A stretch of DNA of 64,000 nt from Flavobacteriaceae bacterium (GTDB lineage Bacteria; Bacteroidota; Bacteroidia; Flavobacteriales; Flavobacteriaceae): NCBI GenBank assembly GCA_018657955.1, contig JABHWD010000014.1:1-64000 (forward strand), read 5' to 3'. Made by a program: the position numbers and the translations under genes. Every line of letters starts with the position of its first letter. The stretch's first letter is position 1. Under the pieces are notes generated by a model. The model was not told the origin of the DNA, searched no databases, and saw only the letters and a program-made list of their open reading frames with translations. Shown piece by piece: positions 43,150 through 52,104 of the stretch.

Positions 43150-43199
43150 AAATTCATTTAATAATTGCAATAATAACTTTTGCAATTAATGAATTTTTT
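43150..43199 (+). terminator. Candidate terminator hairpin after the HU/basic-peptide genes
   Basis: Arms AAATTCATT (43150-43158) plus AATTGCAA (43063-43070 offset in the arm at 43163-43170) pair with 43180-43196 around a 9-nt loop, giving 17 bp with a 4-nt bulge. A short T-run follows. The position, between the peptide and the RNase gene, fits a terminator, but the T-run partly belongs to the stem. Confidence 0.45.
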
Positions 43200-43252
43200 G
43201 AATTGAATAATTATTAATAATCAGTTAATTATAACTGTAAAAAATTAAAAAA

Positions 43253-44797
43253 ATGAATAAAGAACTAATAATTCGTTCTGGTTCAAATAATATTGATTTT
43301 GCCTTATTAAAAGATGGGAAACTAATTGAATTTCAAAAAGATGATGAAAATTTTAATTTTTCTGTCGGAGATATTTTTTTAGCTAAATTAAGAAAAACAA
43401 TGCCTGCACTAAATGCTGCATTTGTTAATGTTGGATACAAAAAAGATGGATTTCTACATTATCATGATCTAGGTCCAAAACTTCCAACATTGTTAAAATT
43501 TATTAAAAGTATATGCTCTGGAAAATTAAAAGACTTTTCTCTTAAAAAATTTACTTTTGAAAAAGATATAGAAAAAAATGGTTTTATGTCTGATGTACTA
43601 AAACCAAATCAAAGTGTACTTGTTCAAATAGTAAAAGAACCTATTTCAACTAAAGGTCCTAGGATAACTTCAGAACTATCAATAGCTGGAAGATACCTAG
43701 TATTGATTCCATTTTCAAGTCGCATATCAATTTCACAAAAAATTGAAGATGATGATGAAAAAGATCGATTAAAAAGACTTGTAAAGAGTATTGCTCCAAA
43801 AGGTTTTGGTGTAATAATCCGTACAGTTGCAAAAGGCAAAAAAGTTGCTGAACTAGACAAAGATTTACAAAACTTATATGGTAGATGGATAGCAATGTGC
43901 AGAAAACTGCAAAGAGCAAATCAACCAAGTAAAGTAATGAGTGAAATGAATAAATCATCAAAAATCTTAAGAGATGTCTTTGATGAGACATTCGCCTCAA
44001 TTACTGTAGATGATGAAGCACTTTACATTCAAATAAAAGATTACGTACAAAAAATTGCTCCAAAAAAAGAGTCTATTGTTAAATTTTATAAATCAGATGT
44101 TCCGATTTTTGAAAAATTTGGAATAGAAAGACAAATAAAAACTTCATTTGGAAAAACTGTGTCAATGACTAAAGGATCATACCTAGTTATTGAGCATACT
44201 GAAGCACTTCATGTGATTGATGTAAATAGTGGCAACAGAAAATCAATATCAAAAAATCAAGAAGAAGCAGCATTAGAGGTCAATTTAATAGCAGCTACAG
44301 AGATAGCTAGGCAATTAAGACTACGTGATATGGGAGGGATTATCGTTGTTGATTTTATAGATCAAAATACAGCTGAAAATAGAAAAAAACTATTTAGTCA
44401 TTTAAGCACAGCGATGGAAGAAGATAGGGCTAAACATAAAATACTTCCACCAAGTAAATTTGGATTAATACAAATTACTAGGCAAAGAGTCAGGCCAGAA
44501 ATGAAAATTAAAACTAGAGAAGAAAATCCTAGTAACAATAAAAATGAAGTAGAGGCTCCAATTATTTTAATAAGGAGAATCTCTGAAGAACTAGAGGATG
44601 TATATAAAAAAGGGTATAAGACATTTAATTTAAATACTCATCCCTTTATTGCTGCATATCTTGAAAGAGGATATCCTTCAATTAGATTAAAGTGGTACTT
44701 CAAATACCAAAAATGGGTAAAAATAATTCCAAGAGATGCATACAAATATCTAGAATATCACTTTACTCAAGAAGATGGTAAAATAATTAAATTATAA
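43253..44797 (+). CDS. rng: Ribonuclease E/G family protein
   Basis: A 514-residue endoribonuclease of the RNase G type, with the S1-like N-terminal domain (about 35-120, SVGDIFLAKLRKTMPALNAAFVNVGYKKDGFLHY), the DNase I-like catalytic region with the metal-binding Asps in LHVIDVNSGN and MGGIIVVDFIDQ, and a terminal domain ending in YFKYQKWVKIIP. The long RNase E C-terminal scaffold is absent. It processes rRNA and turns over mRNA. A strong terminator hairpin follows its stop codon. Confidence 0.93.
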   Translation: MNKELIIRSGSNNIDFALLKDGKLIEFQKDDENFNFSVGDIFLAKLRKTMPALNAAFVNVGYKKDGFLHYHDLGPKLPTLLKFIKSICSGKLKDFSLKKFTFEKDIEKNGFMSDVLKPNQSVLVQIVKEPISTKGPRITSELSIAGRYLVLIPFSSRISISQKIEDDDEKDRLKRLVKSIAPKGFGVIIRTVAKGKKVAELDKDLQNLYGRWIAMCRKLQRANQPSKVMSEMNKSSKILRDVFDETFASITVDDEALYIQIKDYVQKIAPKKESIVKFYKSDVPIFEKFGIERQIKTSFGKTVSMTKGSYLVIEHTEALHVIDVNSGNRKSISKNQEEAALEVNLIAATEIARQLRLRDMGGIIVVDFIDQNTAENRKKLFSHLSTAMEEDRAKHKILPPSKFGLIQITRQRVRPEMKIKTREENPSNNKNEVEAPIILIRRISEELEDVYKKGYKTFNLNTHPFIAAYLERGYPSIRLKWYFKYQKWVKIIPRDAYKYLEYHFTQEDGKIIKL

Positions 44798-44800
44798 TCA

Positions 44801-44833
44801 AAAAAAATCCTGTTAATAACAGGATTTTTTTTT
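44801..44833 (+). terminator. Intrinsic terminator after the RNase E/G gene
   Basis: The hairpin AAAATCCTG/CAGGATTTT with a 7-nt loop is followed by a run of nine T. It begins 4 bp after the stop codon and fits a Rho-independent terminator on the plus strand. Confidence 0.85.
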
Positions 44834-44837
44834 GAAA

Positions 44838-44882
44838 TAACTCTATACTTATATTTTTTATTTTTTATATAGTATAGAGTTA
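44838..44882. terminator. Inverted repeat between convergent genes (candidate terminator for xth)
   Basis: The 12-bp arm TAACTCTATACT (44838-44849) is complementary to 44871-44882 around a T-rich 21-nt loop. It lies just past the end of the exonuclease gene (minus strand) and could end its transcript, or block read-through from either side. The long loop makes it weaker than the neighbouring hairpin. Confidence 0.55.
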
Positions 44883-44893
44883 ATAATTTTTAC

Positions 44894-45658
44894 TTAAAAT
44901 TTTAATCTTACTAGAATTGGACAATGATCACTATGATGAATATCATCTAAAATTTTAGCATTTACTAGCTTTTTTTCCAAACTATCAGATACCATAATAT
45001 AATCTATTCTCCAACCCTTATTATTGGATCTTGAATTTGCTCTGTAACTCCACCAACTATATCTGTTTGGTAAATCAGAAAAAAATCTAAATGAATCAAT
45101 AAATCCTGAATCCATAAAAGTTTGTAACCAAATTCTTTCGACTGGTAAAAAACCTGACACATTCTTATTTCTAATTGGGTCATGGATATCAATTGCTCTA
45201 TGACATATGTTATAGTCGCCTGCAATTATCAAATTACTAATTTTTGATTTTAGCGAATTAATATAGTCATGAAACATATCCATATATTCTAGCTTATGTT
45301 GTAATCTGTCAATATTAGTTCCTGATGGTAAATACAAGCTCATCACAGAAAAATTATTAAAATCTAATCTTAAATTTCTACCCTCATAATCCATTGATTC
45401 AATTCCAGTACCATACTCAACATGAATAGGTTTAATTCTAGATAAGATAGCAACTCCGCTATATCCTTTCTTTTGAGCACTAAACCAGTAGTTATGTATA
45501 TATCCTACTTTATTGAATAAATCTAAATCTAATTGACTCTTAAGAGCTTTAATCTCCTGTAGGCATATGACATCAGGATTTTCTCTTACAAGCCAATCAA
45601 TAAAACCCTTATTAATTGCTGCTCTAATCCCATTTACATTGTATGATATTATTTTCAT
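44894..45658 (-). CDS. xth: Exodeoxyribonuclease III (AP endonuclease)
   Basis: A 254-residue member of the DNase I-like AP endonuclease family. The motifs are ISYNVNGIRAAINKGF, CLQEIKA with the catalytic Glu, YSGVAILSR, GDYNICHRAIDIHDP, GWRIDYIMVS and SDHCPILV, all typical. It repairs abasic sites. The family is highly conserved, so the assignment is secure; whether it is better named exoA or xth is a convention. It shares no operon with its neighbours. Confidence 0.94.
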   Translation of the reverse strand: MKIISYNVNGIRAAINKGFIDWLVRENPDVICLQEIKALKSQLDLDLFNKVGYIHNYWFSAQKKGYSGVAILSRIKPIHVEYGTGIESMDYEGRNLRLDFNNFSVMSLYLPSGTNIDRLQHKLEYMDMFHDYINSLKSKISNLIIAGDYNICHRAIDIHDPIRNKNVSGFLPVERIWLQTFMDSGFIDSFRFFSDLPNRYSWWSYRANSRSNNKGWRIDYIMVSDSLEKKLVNAKILDDIHHSDHCPILVRLKF

Positions 45659-45751
45659 AATACTAAAATATGTAATGAACTAATGAATTTCCATAATCAT
45701 AGAAATTATTTTAATAAAATATTTTAGGTTATTTTTAGTTTTATCTAATGT

Positions 45752-48700
45752 ATGAAACATCTAAGCTTTATTATTTTATTGTCTACTATCACTAATCTGT
45801 ATAGTAATGAGCTGTATTTTGAAGATGTTCATTATAGCAATATCAGTAGTGATTCATTAGAATTAGAGATTAAAGAAAATCAGTATCCAAAATTTTTAAC
45901 TAGAGAATATTTTTATTTAGATAAAAAAAATATTCTTTCTAATAATGATAATATTAATAAGCTATATAAAGTTTCTAGCTCTAATATTCAACAAGAACAG
46001 TTATTATTTGATGGGCTAGAAAGTTCAGGGAGTATTTCTAGAGGATTTAATATAGGGAATAATCAAAACTCTGTTTTAAACAGTGAATTAGACTTACAAA
46101 TATCTGGAAAATTAAGTGAAAAAGTGTATCTAAAAGCATCTATTCAAGATGCTAATATCCCCCTTCAGAATAATGGATATTCTCAGAGATTAGATGAATT
46201 TGATCAAATATTTATAGAGCTAGTAAGTGATAACTGGCAGATAAGAGCTGGAGATATTGATTTAAAAAATAACAATTCATATTTTGGAAAATTTGAAAAA
46301 AGAATACAAGGATTAAATTTCAGTGCAAACCTTAATAATCAAATTAATGTCTATGGATCTGGAGCTATAGTTAAAGGTCAATTTAAGACAAGTAGTTTCC
46401 AAGGTCAAAACGGAAATCAAGGACCATATAAATTAGTTGGATCAAGAGGAGAGCTCTATGTGTTAGTTGTTTCAGGAAGCGAAACAGTATATATTAACGG
46501 AGCTAAATTAGAAAGGGGAATTGATAAAGATTATACAATTAATTATAATGCAGGAGAGATAGTATTCAATACTATTATCCCAATTACTGGAGATATGAGA
46601 ATTAATGTAAACTATCAAGTAAGTAAAAGAAATTATTCAAGGTTTGTAGCATTTTCAGGAGCAGAATTAAACAGAGATAAAATCAATTTAAATATATCTT
46701 TTTATAATGAGAATGATCTTAAAAACCAATCTCTACAACAAAATTTATCTAATGAACAAATTTCTATTTTAAGCCAAGCGGGAGATGACAATACCTTAAT
46801 GAGTGCCCCATCTGCATACCAAGAAGCATATAGTGAAAATAGGATTCTATATAAAAAAGAGATTATTAATGGGCAAGAAATTTATATCTATTCAAACAAT
46901 CCTAATGAAGAATTGTATTCTGTTGGATTCACAAATGTGGGTGGTAATTTAGGGGATTATATACTCCTAACAAATAATGCAATTGATAATATATATGAAT
47001 ATATTACCCCAATTAATGGAATAAAACAAGGAGATTATAATCCAATAGTAAAACTTGTAGCTCCAGAAAAATTACAAATAGCCATAATTAATGGAGATTA
47101 TATTCCAAATGAAAAAACTAATGTCACCTTTGAAATTGCCTCAAGCAAAAATGATAAGAATTTATTCTCTACTATTGACGACAACAATAATGATGGAATA
47201 GCCGCTAAAATCTCAACATCAAATCAACTCATGAAAAATAAATTATGGGAAATATATGCAAAAGCAAATTTAGATTATATCGATAAAGACTTTCAGTCAA
47301 TAGAAACAATATACAATCCTGAATTTAACAGAGATTGGAATCTAGATTCCTTAACAAGCTATTCCTATATTAACCAAGTAAAAAATCAATTATTAATTCA
47401 AGGAGGTATAAATTTAATTAATAAAAAAATTGGAGAAATAAAGTACAATTATGAAAATCTAAAATTTGAAAAAGAATATAATGGGATTAGACAGCAATTA
47501 GATCTTAATTTAAAAATTAAAAATATTGACTATACGTCTAATTCTAGTATTTTAAATTCCGAATCTTCAATTTATACATCTGAATTCTTAAGAACATATA
47601 ATAAACTAAAAATAAATTATAAAAAAGGGTGGACTAAAATTAATGTAGGCATTGAAAAAAATTCAAAAACAAATTTGCTAGACAATTCCTTAGCTAATTC
47701 AAATCATGGCTATAAATTATATGAAATTGCTACAGGTATTGGATCACTTTCAGATAGATTTATTGAAATAGGATACAAGAAAAGAATTAATGATAGTTTA
47801 GTTAATAATAACTCATTAGGAAAGGTTAATTCCTCTAACATATATCATTTAAAATCGCAACTCTTAAAGGATGCAAAAAGTAACCTAAGCATATTTTTAA
47901 ACTATAGAGAAATGACTAGGACTAGTAATGACAATGTTGAGAAATTTCTTAATTCAAGATTAATTTATAATCAAAAATTATTTGATCAAATAATACAATC
48001 TAATTTACTGTATGAAACAAACTCAGGAAATTTACCTCAGCAAGAATATACATATGTAGAAGTTGAGCCCGGCATGGGGAATTATAAATGGATTGATATT
48101 AATGGTAATAACATCCAGGAACTGGAGGAGTTTGAATTAGCACAATTTCAAGATGAAGGGCTATATATAAGAGTGTTTCTCCCAAATCAAATATATCTAA
48201 AAACCTATCAAAACAAGTTTAGTCAATCTCTAGTAATAAATTTTCATAAATGGAAAAATTCAAATACAAAATTTAAAAGATTATTATCACATTTTTCAAA
48301 TCAATCTCAGTACATGATTGATAAGAAAACTAATCAAAGTATTGAGAACTTTAATTTTAATCCCTTTTATATTCCTAAAAATGGTTTATTAGGGTTGATT
48401 TCAAATTTTAAAAATAGTTTACATTATAATAGAGGAAAACAAGATTTTTCTACAACCTACAGCTACTCCTCTAATAAATCAAAAAATACACTCTCCTTTG
48501 GATACATTGAAAATAATTTAAAATCACACCAATTAAATTTTATCCATAAGCTACATACGAATTGGCTATTTGACCTTAATTCAATTCTTGAAAACAAAGT
48601 AAGTATTAGTGAAAATTTTGAAAGTAAAAATCATAACCTAAATAAATTCAAAATTAATCCTAAAATAACATATATTTTTAATGAATCTAATAGATTAAAT

Positions 48701-49039
48701 TTTTATTATCAGTTTTATACAAATGAAAATACAATAGGAAATTTTGAAGAACTTAAGCAGCAAAAGCTTGGTCTATCGTGTTATCTTTCAAAAAGTGAAA
48801 AATTAAATTTTACTTCAGAAATTAATTATTTTAATAATTCGTTTAAAGGGAATCCCAATACTATTATTGGATATATACTTATGGAGGGGCTACAAGTAGG
48901 ATCAAATTATACTTGGTCCTTTACTGCGCAAAAGAAATTAACCAAATTCTTAGATTTAAATCTCTCCTATTTTGGACGTAAAAGTGAAAATAGCAATTCT
49001 ATTCATAATGGTAATATTCAATTACGAGCTATCTTTTAA
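45752..49039 (+). CDS. Large predicted outer-membrane beta-barrel protein (1095 aa)
   Basis: A protein of unknown function. It has a signal peptide (MKHLSFIILLSTITNLYSN), a domain near residues 88-190 with GSISRGFNIGNNQNSVLNS, LDLQISGKLSEKVYLKASIQD and IRAGDIDLKNN, and a long region rich in alternating aromatic and polar residues, ending in the aromatic RAIF. That points to a large Gram-negative outer-membrane barrel, perhaps with a Sov/SprA-like N-terminal segment. No catalytic motif is seen. It stands alone between xth and the T9SS protein. Asn content is very high. Confidence 0.72.
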   Translation: MKHLSFIILLSTITNLYSNELYFEDVHYSNISSDSLELEIKENQYPKFLTREYFYLDKKNILSNNDNINKLYKVSSSNIQQEQLLFDGLESSGSISRGFNIGNNQNSVLNSELDLQISGKLSEKVYLKASIQDANIPLQNNGYSQRLDEFDQIFIELVSDNWQIRAGDIDLKNNNSYFGKFEKRIQGLNFSANLNNQINVYGSGAIVKGQFKTSSFQGQNGNQGPYKLVGSRGELYVLVVSGSETVYINGAKLERGIDKDYTINYNAGEIVFNTIIPITGDMRINVNYQVSKRNYSRFVAFSGAELNRDKINLNISFYNENDLKNQSLQQNLSNEQISILSQAGDDNTLMSAPSAYQEAYSENRILYKKEIINGQEIYIYSNNPNEELYSVGFTNVGGNLGDYILLTNNAIDNIYEYITPINGIKQGDYNPIVKLVAPEKLQIAIINGDYIPNEKTNVTFEIASSKNDKNLFSTIDDNNNDGIAAKISTSNQLMKNKLWEIYAKANLDYIDKDFQSIETIYNPEFNRDWNLDSLTSYSYINQVKNQLLIQGGINLINKKIGEIKYNYENLKFEKEYNGIRQQLDLNLKIKNIDYTSNSSILNSESSIYTSEFLRTYNKLKINYKKGWTKINVGIEKNSKTNLLDNSLANSNHGYKLYEIATGIGSLSDRFIEIGYKKRINDSLVNNNSLGKVNSSNIYHLKSQLLKDAKSNLSIFLNYREMTRTSNDNVEKFLNSRLIYNQKLFDQIIQSNLLYETNSGNLPQQEYTYVEVEPGMGNYKWIDINGNNIQELEEFELAQFQDEGLYIRVFLPNQIYLKTYQNKFSQSLVINFHKWKNSNTKFKRLLSHFSNQSQYMIDKKTNQSIENFNFNPFYIPKNGLLGLISNFKNSLHYNRGKQDFSTTYSYSSNKSKNTLSFGYIENNLKSHQLNFIHKLHTNWLFDLNSILENKVSISENFESKNHNLNKFKINPKITYIFNESNRLNFYYQFYTNENTIGNFEELKQQKLGLSCYLSKSEKLNFTSEINYFNNSFKGNPNTIIGYILMEGLQVGSNYTWSFTAQKKLTKFLDLNLSYFGRKSENSNSIHNGNIQLRAIF

Positions 49040-49075
49040 AAAAAAATATCCGTCTACCATTAAGTAGACGGATAT
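49038..49075. terminator. Bidirectional terminator hairpin between convergent genes
   Basis: A 12-bp stem (ATATCCGTCTAC with GTAGACGGATAT, 6-nt loop, 49046-49075). A run of nine A (49038-49046) supplies a U-run for the minus-strand transcript of the T9SS protein. It also follows the plus-strand outer-membrane protein stop directly. Confidence 0.8.
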
Positions 49076-49098
49076 CTATATTACAATTAAATTATAGT

Positions 49099-51993
49099 TT
49101 ACTCAACTATAATTTTCTGTACTTTTCCAAAGGAGCTATTTCCAACCTTAACTAAATAAATTCCTTTTGCTACATATGACATATCTAGTGCATAATTAAA
49201 TGTGCCTGTATTCTCAAATCTATGGAATACCATTCTTTGCCCAAGAACATTATAAACTGTCAATTCAATTTTTCCAACATATGGAGAATTTAGGTTAACA
49301 TCAAATTGATTGTTGCCTAAACTAACAACTGAAAATTCAGAATTTTGATTTAAGTCATCTATTCCAAGTGAGGTTACAATATTAACAGTGTAATCTTCTG
49401 TCTCACCATACTGTGTCTCTTCACAAGCATCATCAGGAACTGGAGCATTCCAGTTTGTTTTTCCTCTCATTATGTGCTGACCAAGTGCTGCATCCTCAGC
49501 AATAACTAAAGCAGTAGTTCCAGTATATGTTCCTGCTGCTGAACCAGCACCAAGGACATAGTTGTCAACTACTAATTCATCTAATGAAAATATAAAGTCA
49601 TCATTAAAGTCTATCCATACTCTAATATATTGATTTCCATATCCTGTAGTAACTGTTAGAGAATTGCTTGAGCCTTGTTCAAGGTCAGTAGATAGATTTG
49701 TAAAGTCTTCATAACCACTACCGCCAGTTCCAGTATTATTATCGATGTCCCCTAACTGGAATAAATGGAATCCATCACCAAATGAAAGATCTCCAGCAGG
49801 TGCACAATTAACATTATTTACTGTAACAGTAATTGAATCATTAGAGCTGTCATAATCAGAGGCTAATGAAGTATATGCAGTAATAGTATAAGAACCAAAT
49901 GCAGAAAGATCAGCAAGATAAATAAAAGTATACTCAATAGTAGCATTTCCTTCTAGTGGTCCTGCAACTGTTTCTGTAATAACTGTTCCATCTAAATCAA
50001 ATGAAATATCAAAATCAGATTGAGTAGCACCACCATAATTTGTGATAGTTACCGTTACTTGTTCCGTAGCAGATAAATTAGTTCCTGACGATGGAGAGCT
50101 AATAGCAGAGACTCCTATATCATTTGCATTTAAGTGGGATACGTCTGTTGTATATGAATCATTTGTACTATCCTCATCACCTGACATTGCTGTACTAGCC
50201 GTCATAGAATATGTATTTCCGACTGTAGACATATCTGTTGTGGCAGTAAATGTATATTGATCTGTTAGTGCAGATCCAATAGTACCAGTATAGGTTTCTG
50301 TTATAGCAGAACCTCCATCAACCTGATAAGTAACATCAAAATTTGATGCATCATTCTCTCCATAGTTGAAAATAGTAACTGTAACAGCCTCACTAGCAGT
50401 TAATGTTCCTGAAACTGGAGAATCTATATTTACAACACCAACATCATTGGCAAAATTTGCTGCGATTTGAAAAACCCCAACAACATTTGCTCTTGATCCT
50501 TCCATTAGTTCATTGTTAAACCAAAAGGCTTTATCATTGGAAGGATCTACTGCTAATTTTGAATAATCTCCAAATCTAGTGCCACCTATATTTCCAGTTC
50601 CTGCTTGAATTATTTCTTCTGCTATACTCATAGTTCCAAGTGCATCTGATGCATATCTTCCCGTATAATATGTACTTACAAACTGATCATTATCTCCGCC
50701 CATTCCACTATAACCTAGCCCAATATTTCCTTGTAGGTCCATGGCCATACTTGCATTCCATGCATGTTTACCATCTGGAGCTGCATATGTTCCTTCTTGA
50801 TATAATGACCAAGGCTGGCCATCTCCATCTTGACGTAATTCAAACCAACGTACACCTGCTAAATTAGTAGCATCACCACTAATATTAACAACAAAATTAA
50901 GTATAGCAGAATTGTGGCTAGAGAATTTTCTAAACTGCGCTTGATTCATTATTGTAGACTGTAGCGCATCTATTGCTGCACCTCCTGGCTGTTGTAAATT
51001 ATCCCATGCTCCTCCATCAAATATAGATATAAAAGGTGTTGTTGATATTTCTTGGGGAGATGAAGAAATAGAAGAATTAGCAGTATTATCCCAATCAACA
51101 TCTGCTGTCCATATCTTTAAATGATCTGAAGATACTCCACCCCATCCATCATCAGCCATAAATACTATTGGCGCTGATCCTGCAGCAGGTAAGTTGTCAT
51201 CAGTAACATTAAAAGCTTGAGGGCTTCGAAAACCAGTACCATTTATGCCTGGTAAAGAAAAATGTACAAATTGTGCTGTTTGTTCGCCAGCAATCATCGC
51301 ATCTCTCTCTAAGGCATGCAAATCAGGAGGATTATCTGTAACATAGTATGCGTCACTCCAAATAGAAAGCTTATTATAATCACTTCCTGTACCCCAATTA
51401 TAAACATACCATCCATCATTAATGGGATCAGGACCCTGTGAAACAGCAACTGTCCAACCATTTCCAAGTATTGTCAAAACAAATCTATCTGCGGCTGCAT
51501 CATATGAAGCGGTTAAATCACAACAGTAACTACCTACTCCAAATACATTTCCTGGCGCTAATTGTCCAGTTAATGCATTTCCATCCTTATCAAATACTCT
51601 AAACCCTGTATTGAAAACCGCTACATAGTGATTCGGACCAACGGCTCCAGCAGGATCAGTAGGTGAGGAAGATGCAAATGCTGAAGTGAAAACAATACTA
51701 GGGGTTTTCCCTTGAATCTTTTGATATAATTCTCCCGGATCCTTTGATAACAAGTCCTCTCCAGTAGATCCTTTTCCTGCAACAATATCGTTAGGTGTTG
51801 CCTTGCCATCCTGCATTTCTTTTGTTTCATCTACATAAGGAATAAGATCATTCATTTTAGATGCTAGTGAAGGTACTTCATACATTTCCTCAGAAGTTCC
51901 TATTTCTATAGGCCCTATTTTGTCATTATCCTGTGAAAAAGAAAATAGTGATAATAAAAGAGCCAGCACTAATGTTGTAATTTTTATATTCAT
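49099..51993 (-). CDS. Secreted T9SS substrate with CARDB, GEVED and type A sorting domains
   Basis: A 964-residue exported protein. It has a signal peptide (MNIKITTLVLALLLSLFSFS), a region of unknown fold to about residue 515 with FGDYSKLAVDPSN, then two CARDB-type repeats (NDVGVVNIDSPVSGTL and NDIGVSAISSPSSGTN), a GEVED domain (IRVWIDFNDDFIFS, YGETEDYTV) and a T9SS type A C-terminal domain (LTVYNVLGQ, GIYLVKVG, KIIVE). It is thus cleaved and attached at the cell surface. No known enzymatic motif is visible. A 30-bp tandem repeat lies just upstream. Confidence 0.9.
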   Translation of the reverse strand: MNIKITTLVLALLLSLFSFSQDNDKIGPIEIGTSEEMYEVPSLASKMNDLIPYVDETKEMQDGKATPNDIVAGKGSTGEDLLSKDPGELYQKIQGKTPSIVFTSAFASSSPTDPAGAVGPNHYVAVFNTGFRVFDKDGNALTGQLAPGNVFGVGSYCCDLTASYDAAADRFVLTILGNGWTVAVSQGPDPINDGWYVYNWGTGSDYNKLSIWSDAYYVTDNPPDLHALERDAMIAGEQTAQFVHFSLPGINGTGFRSPQAFNVTDDNLPAAGSAPIVFMADDGWGGVSSDHLKIWTADVDWDNTANSSISSSPQEISTTPFISIFDGGAWDNLQQPGGAAIDALQSTIMNQAQFRKFSSHNSAILNFVVNISGDATNLAGVRWFELRQDGDGQPWSLYQEGTYAAPDGKHAWNASMAMDLQGNIGLGYSGMGGDNDQFVSTYYTGRYASDALGTMSIAEEIIQAGTGNIGGTRFGDYSKLAVDPSNDKAFWFNNELMEGSRANVVGVFQIAANFANDVGVVNIDSPVSGTLTASEAVTVTIFNYGENDASNFDVTYQVDGGSAITETYTGTIGSALTDQYTFTATTDMSTVGNTYSMTASTAMSGDEDSTNDSYTTDVSHLNANDIGVSAISSPSSGTNLSATEQVTVTITNYGGATQSDFDISFDLDGTVITETVAGPLEGNATIEYTFIYLADLSAFGSYTITAYTSLASDYDSSNDSITVTVNNVNCAPAGDLSFGDGFHLFQLGDIDNNTGTGGSGYEDFTNLSTDLEQGSSNSLTVTTGYGNQYIRVWIDFNDDFIFSLDELVVDNYVLGAGSAAGTYTGTTALVIAEDAALGQHIMRGKTNWNAPVPDDACEETQYGETEDYTVNIVTSLGIDDLNQNSEFSVVSLGNNQFDVNLNSPYVGKIELTVYNVLGQRMVFHRFENTGTFNYALDMSYVAKGIYLVKVGNSSFGKVQKIIVE

Positions 51994-52001
51994 AATAATT
52001 G

Positions 52002-52060
52002 TATTTTTTTATTTTGAAAAGTGCATTAATCTATTTTTTTATTTTGAAAAGTGCATTAAT
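52002..52060. repeat. 30-bp tandem direct repeat upstream of the T9SS gene
   Basis: Two copies of a 30-bp unit, differing only in the first base (52001-52030 and 52031-52060), stand in the leader of the T9SS gene. Each contains TATTTTTTTATTTTG and AAAAGTGCATTAAT. Tandem duplication has doubled whatever control element it holds. Confidence 0.85.
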
Positions 52061-52104
52061 TTATGGTTTTTGATCCAGAATATAAAATATTGACTATCAA
52101 AACT

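Noticed and set aside
43659-44000. 113-residue antisense frame inside the RNase gene
   Set aside because: It is a shadow of the real coding frame, with Cys/Leu-rich content and no signals.
52001-52060. Two 30-bp repeats as a possible CRISPR seed
   Set aside because: There is no spacer, only two copies and no cas genes; they are a simple tandem duplication.
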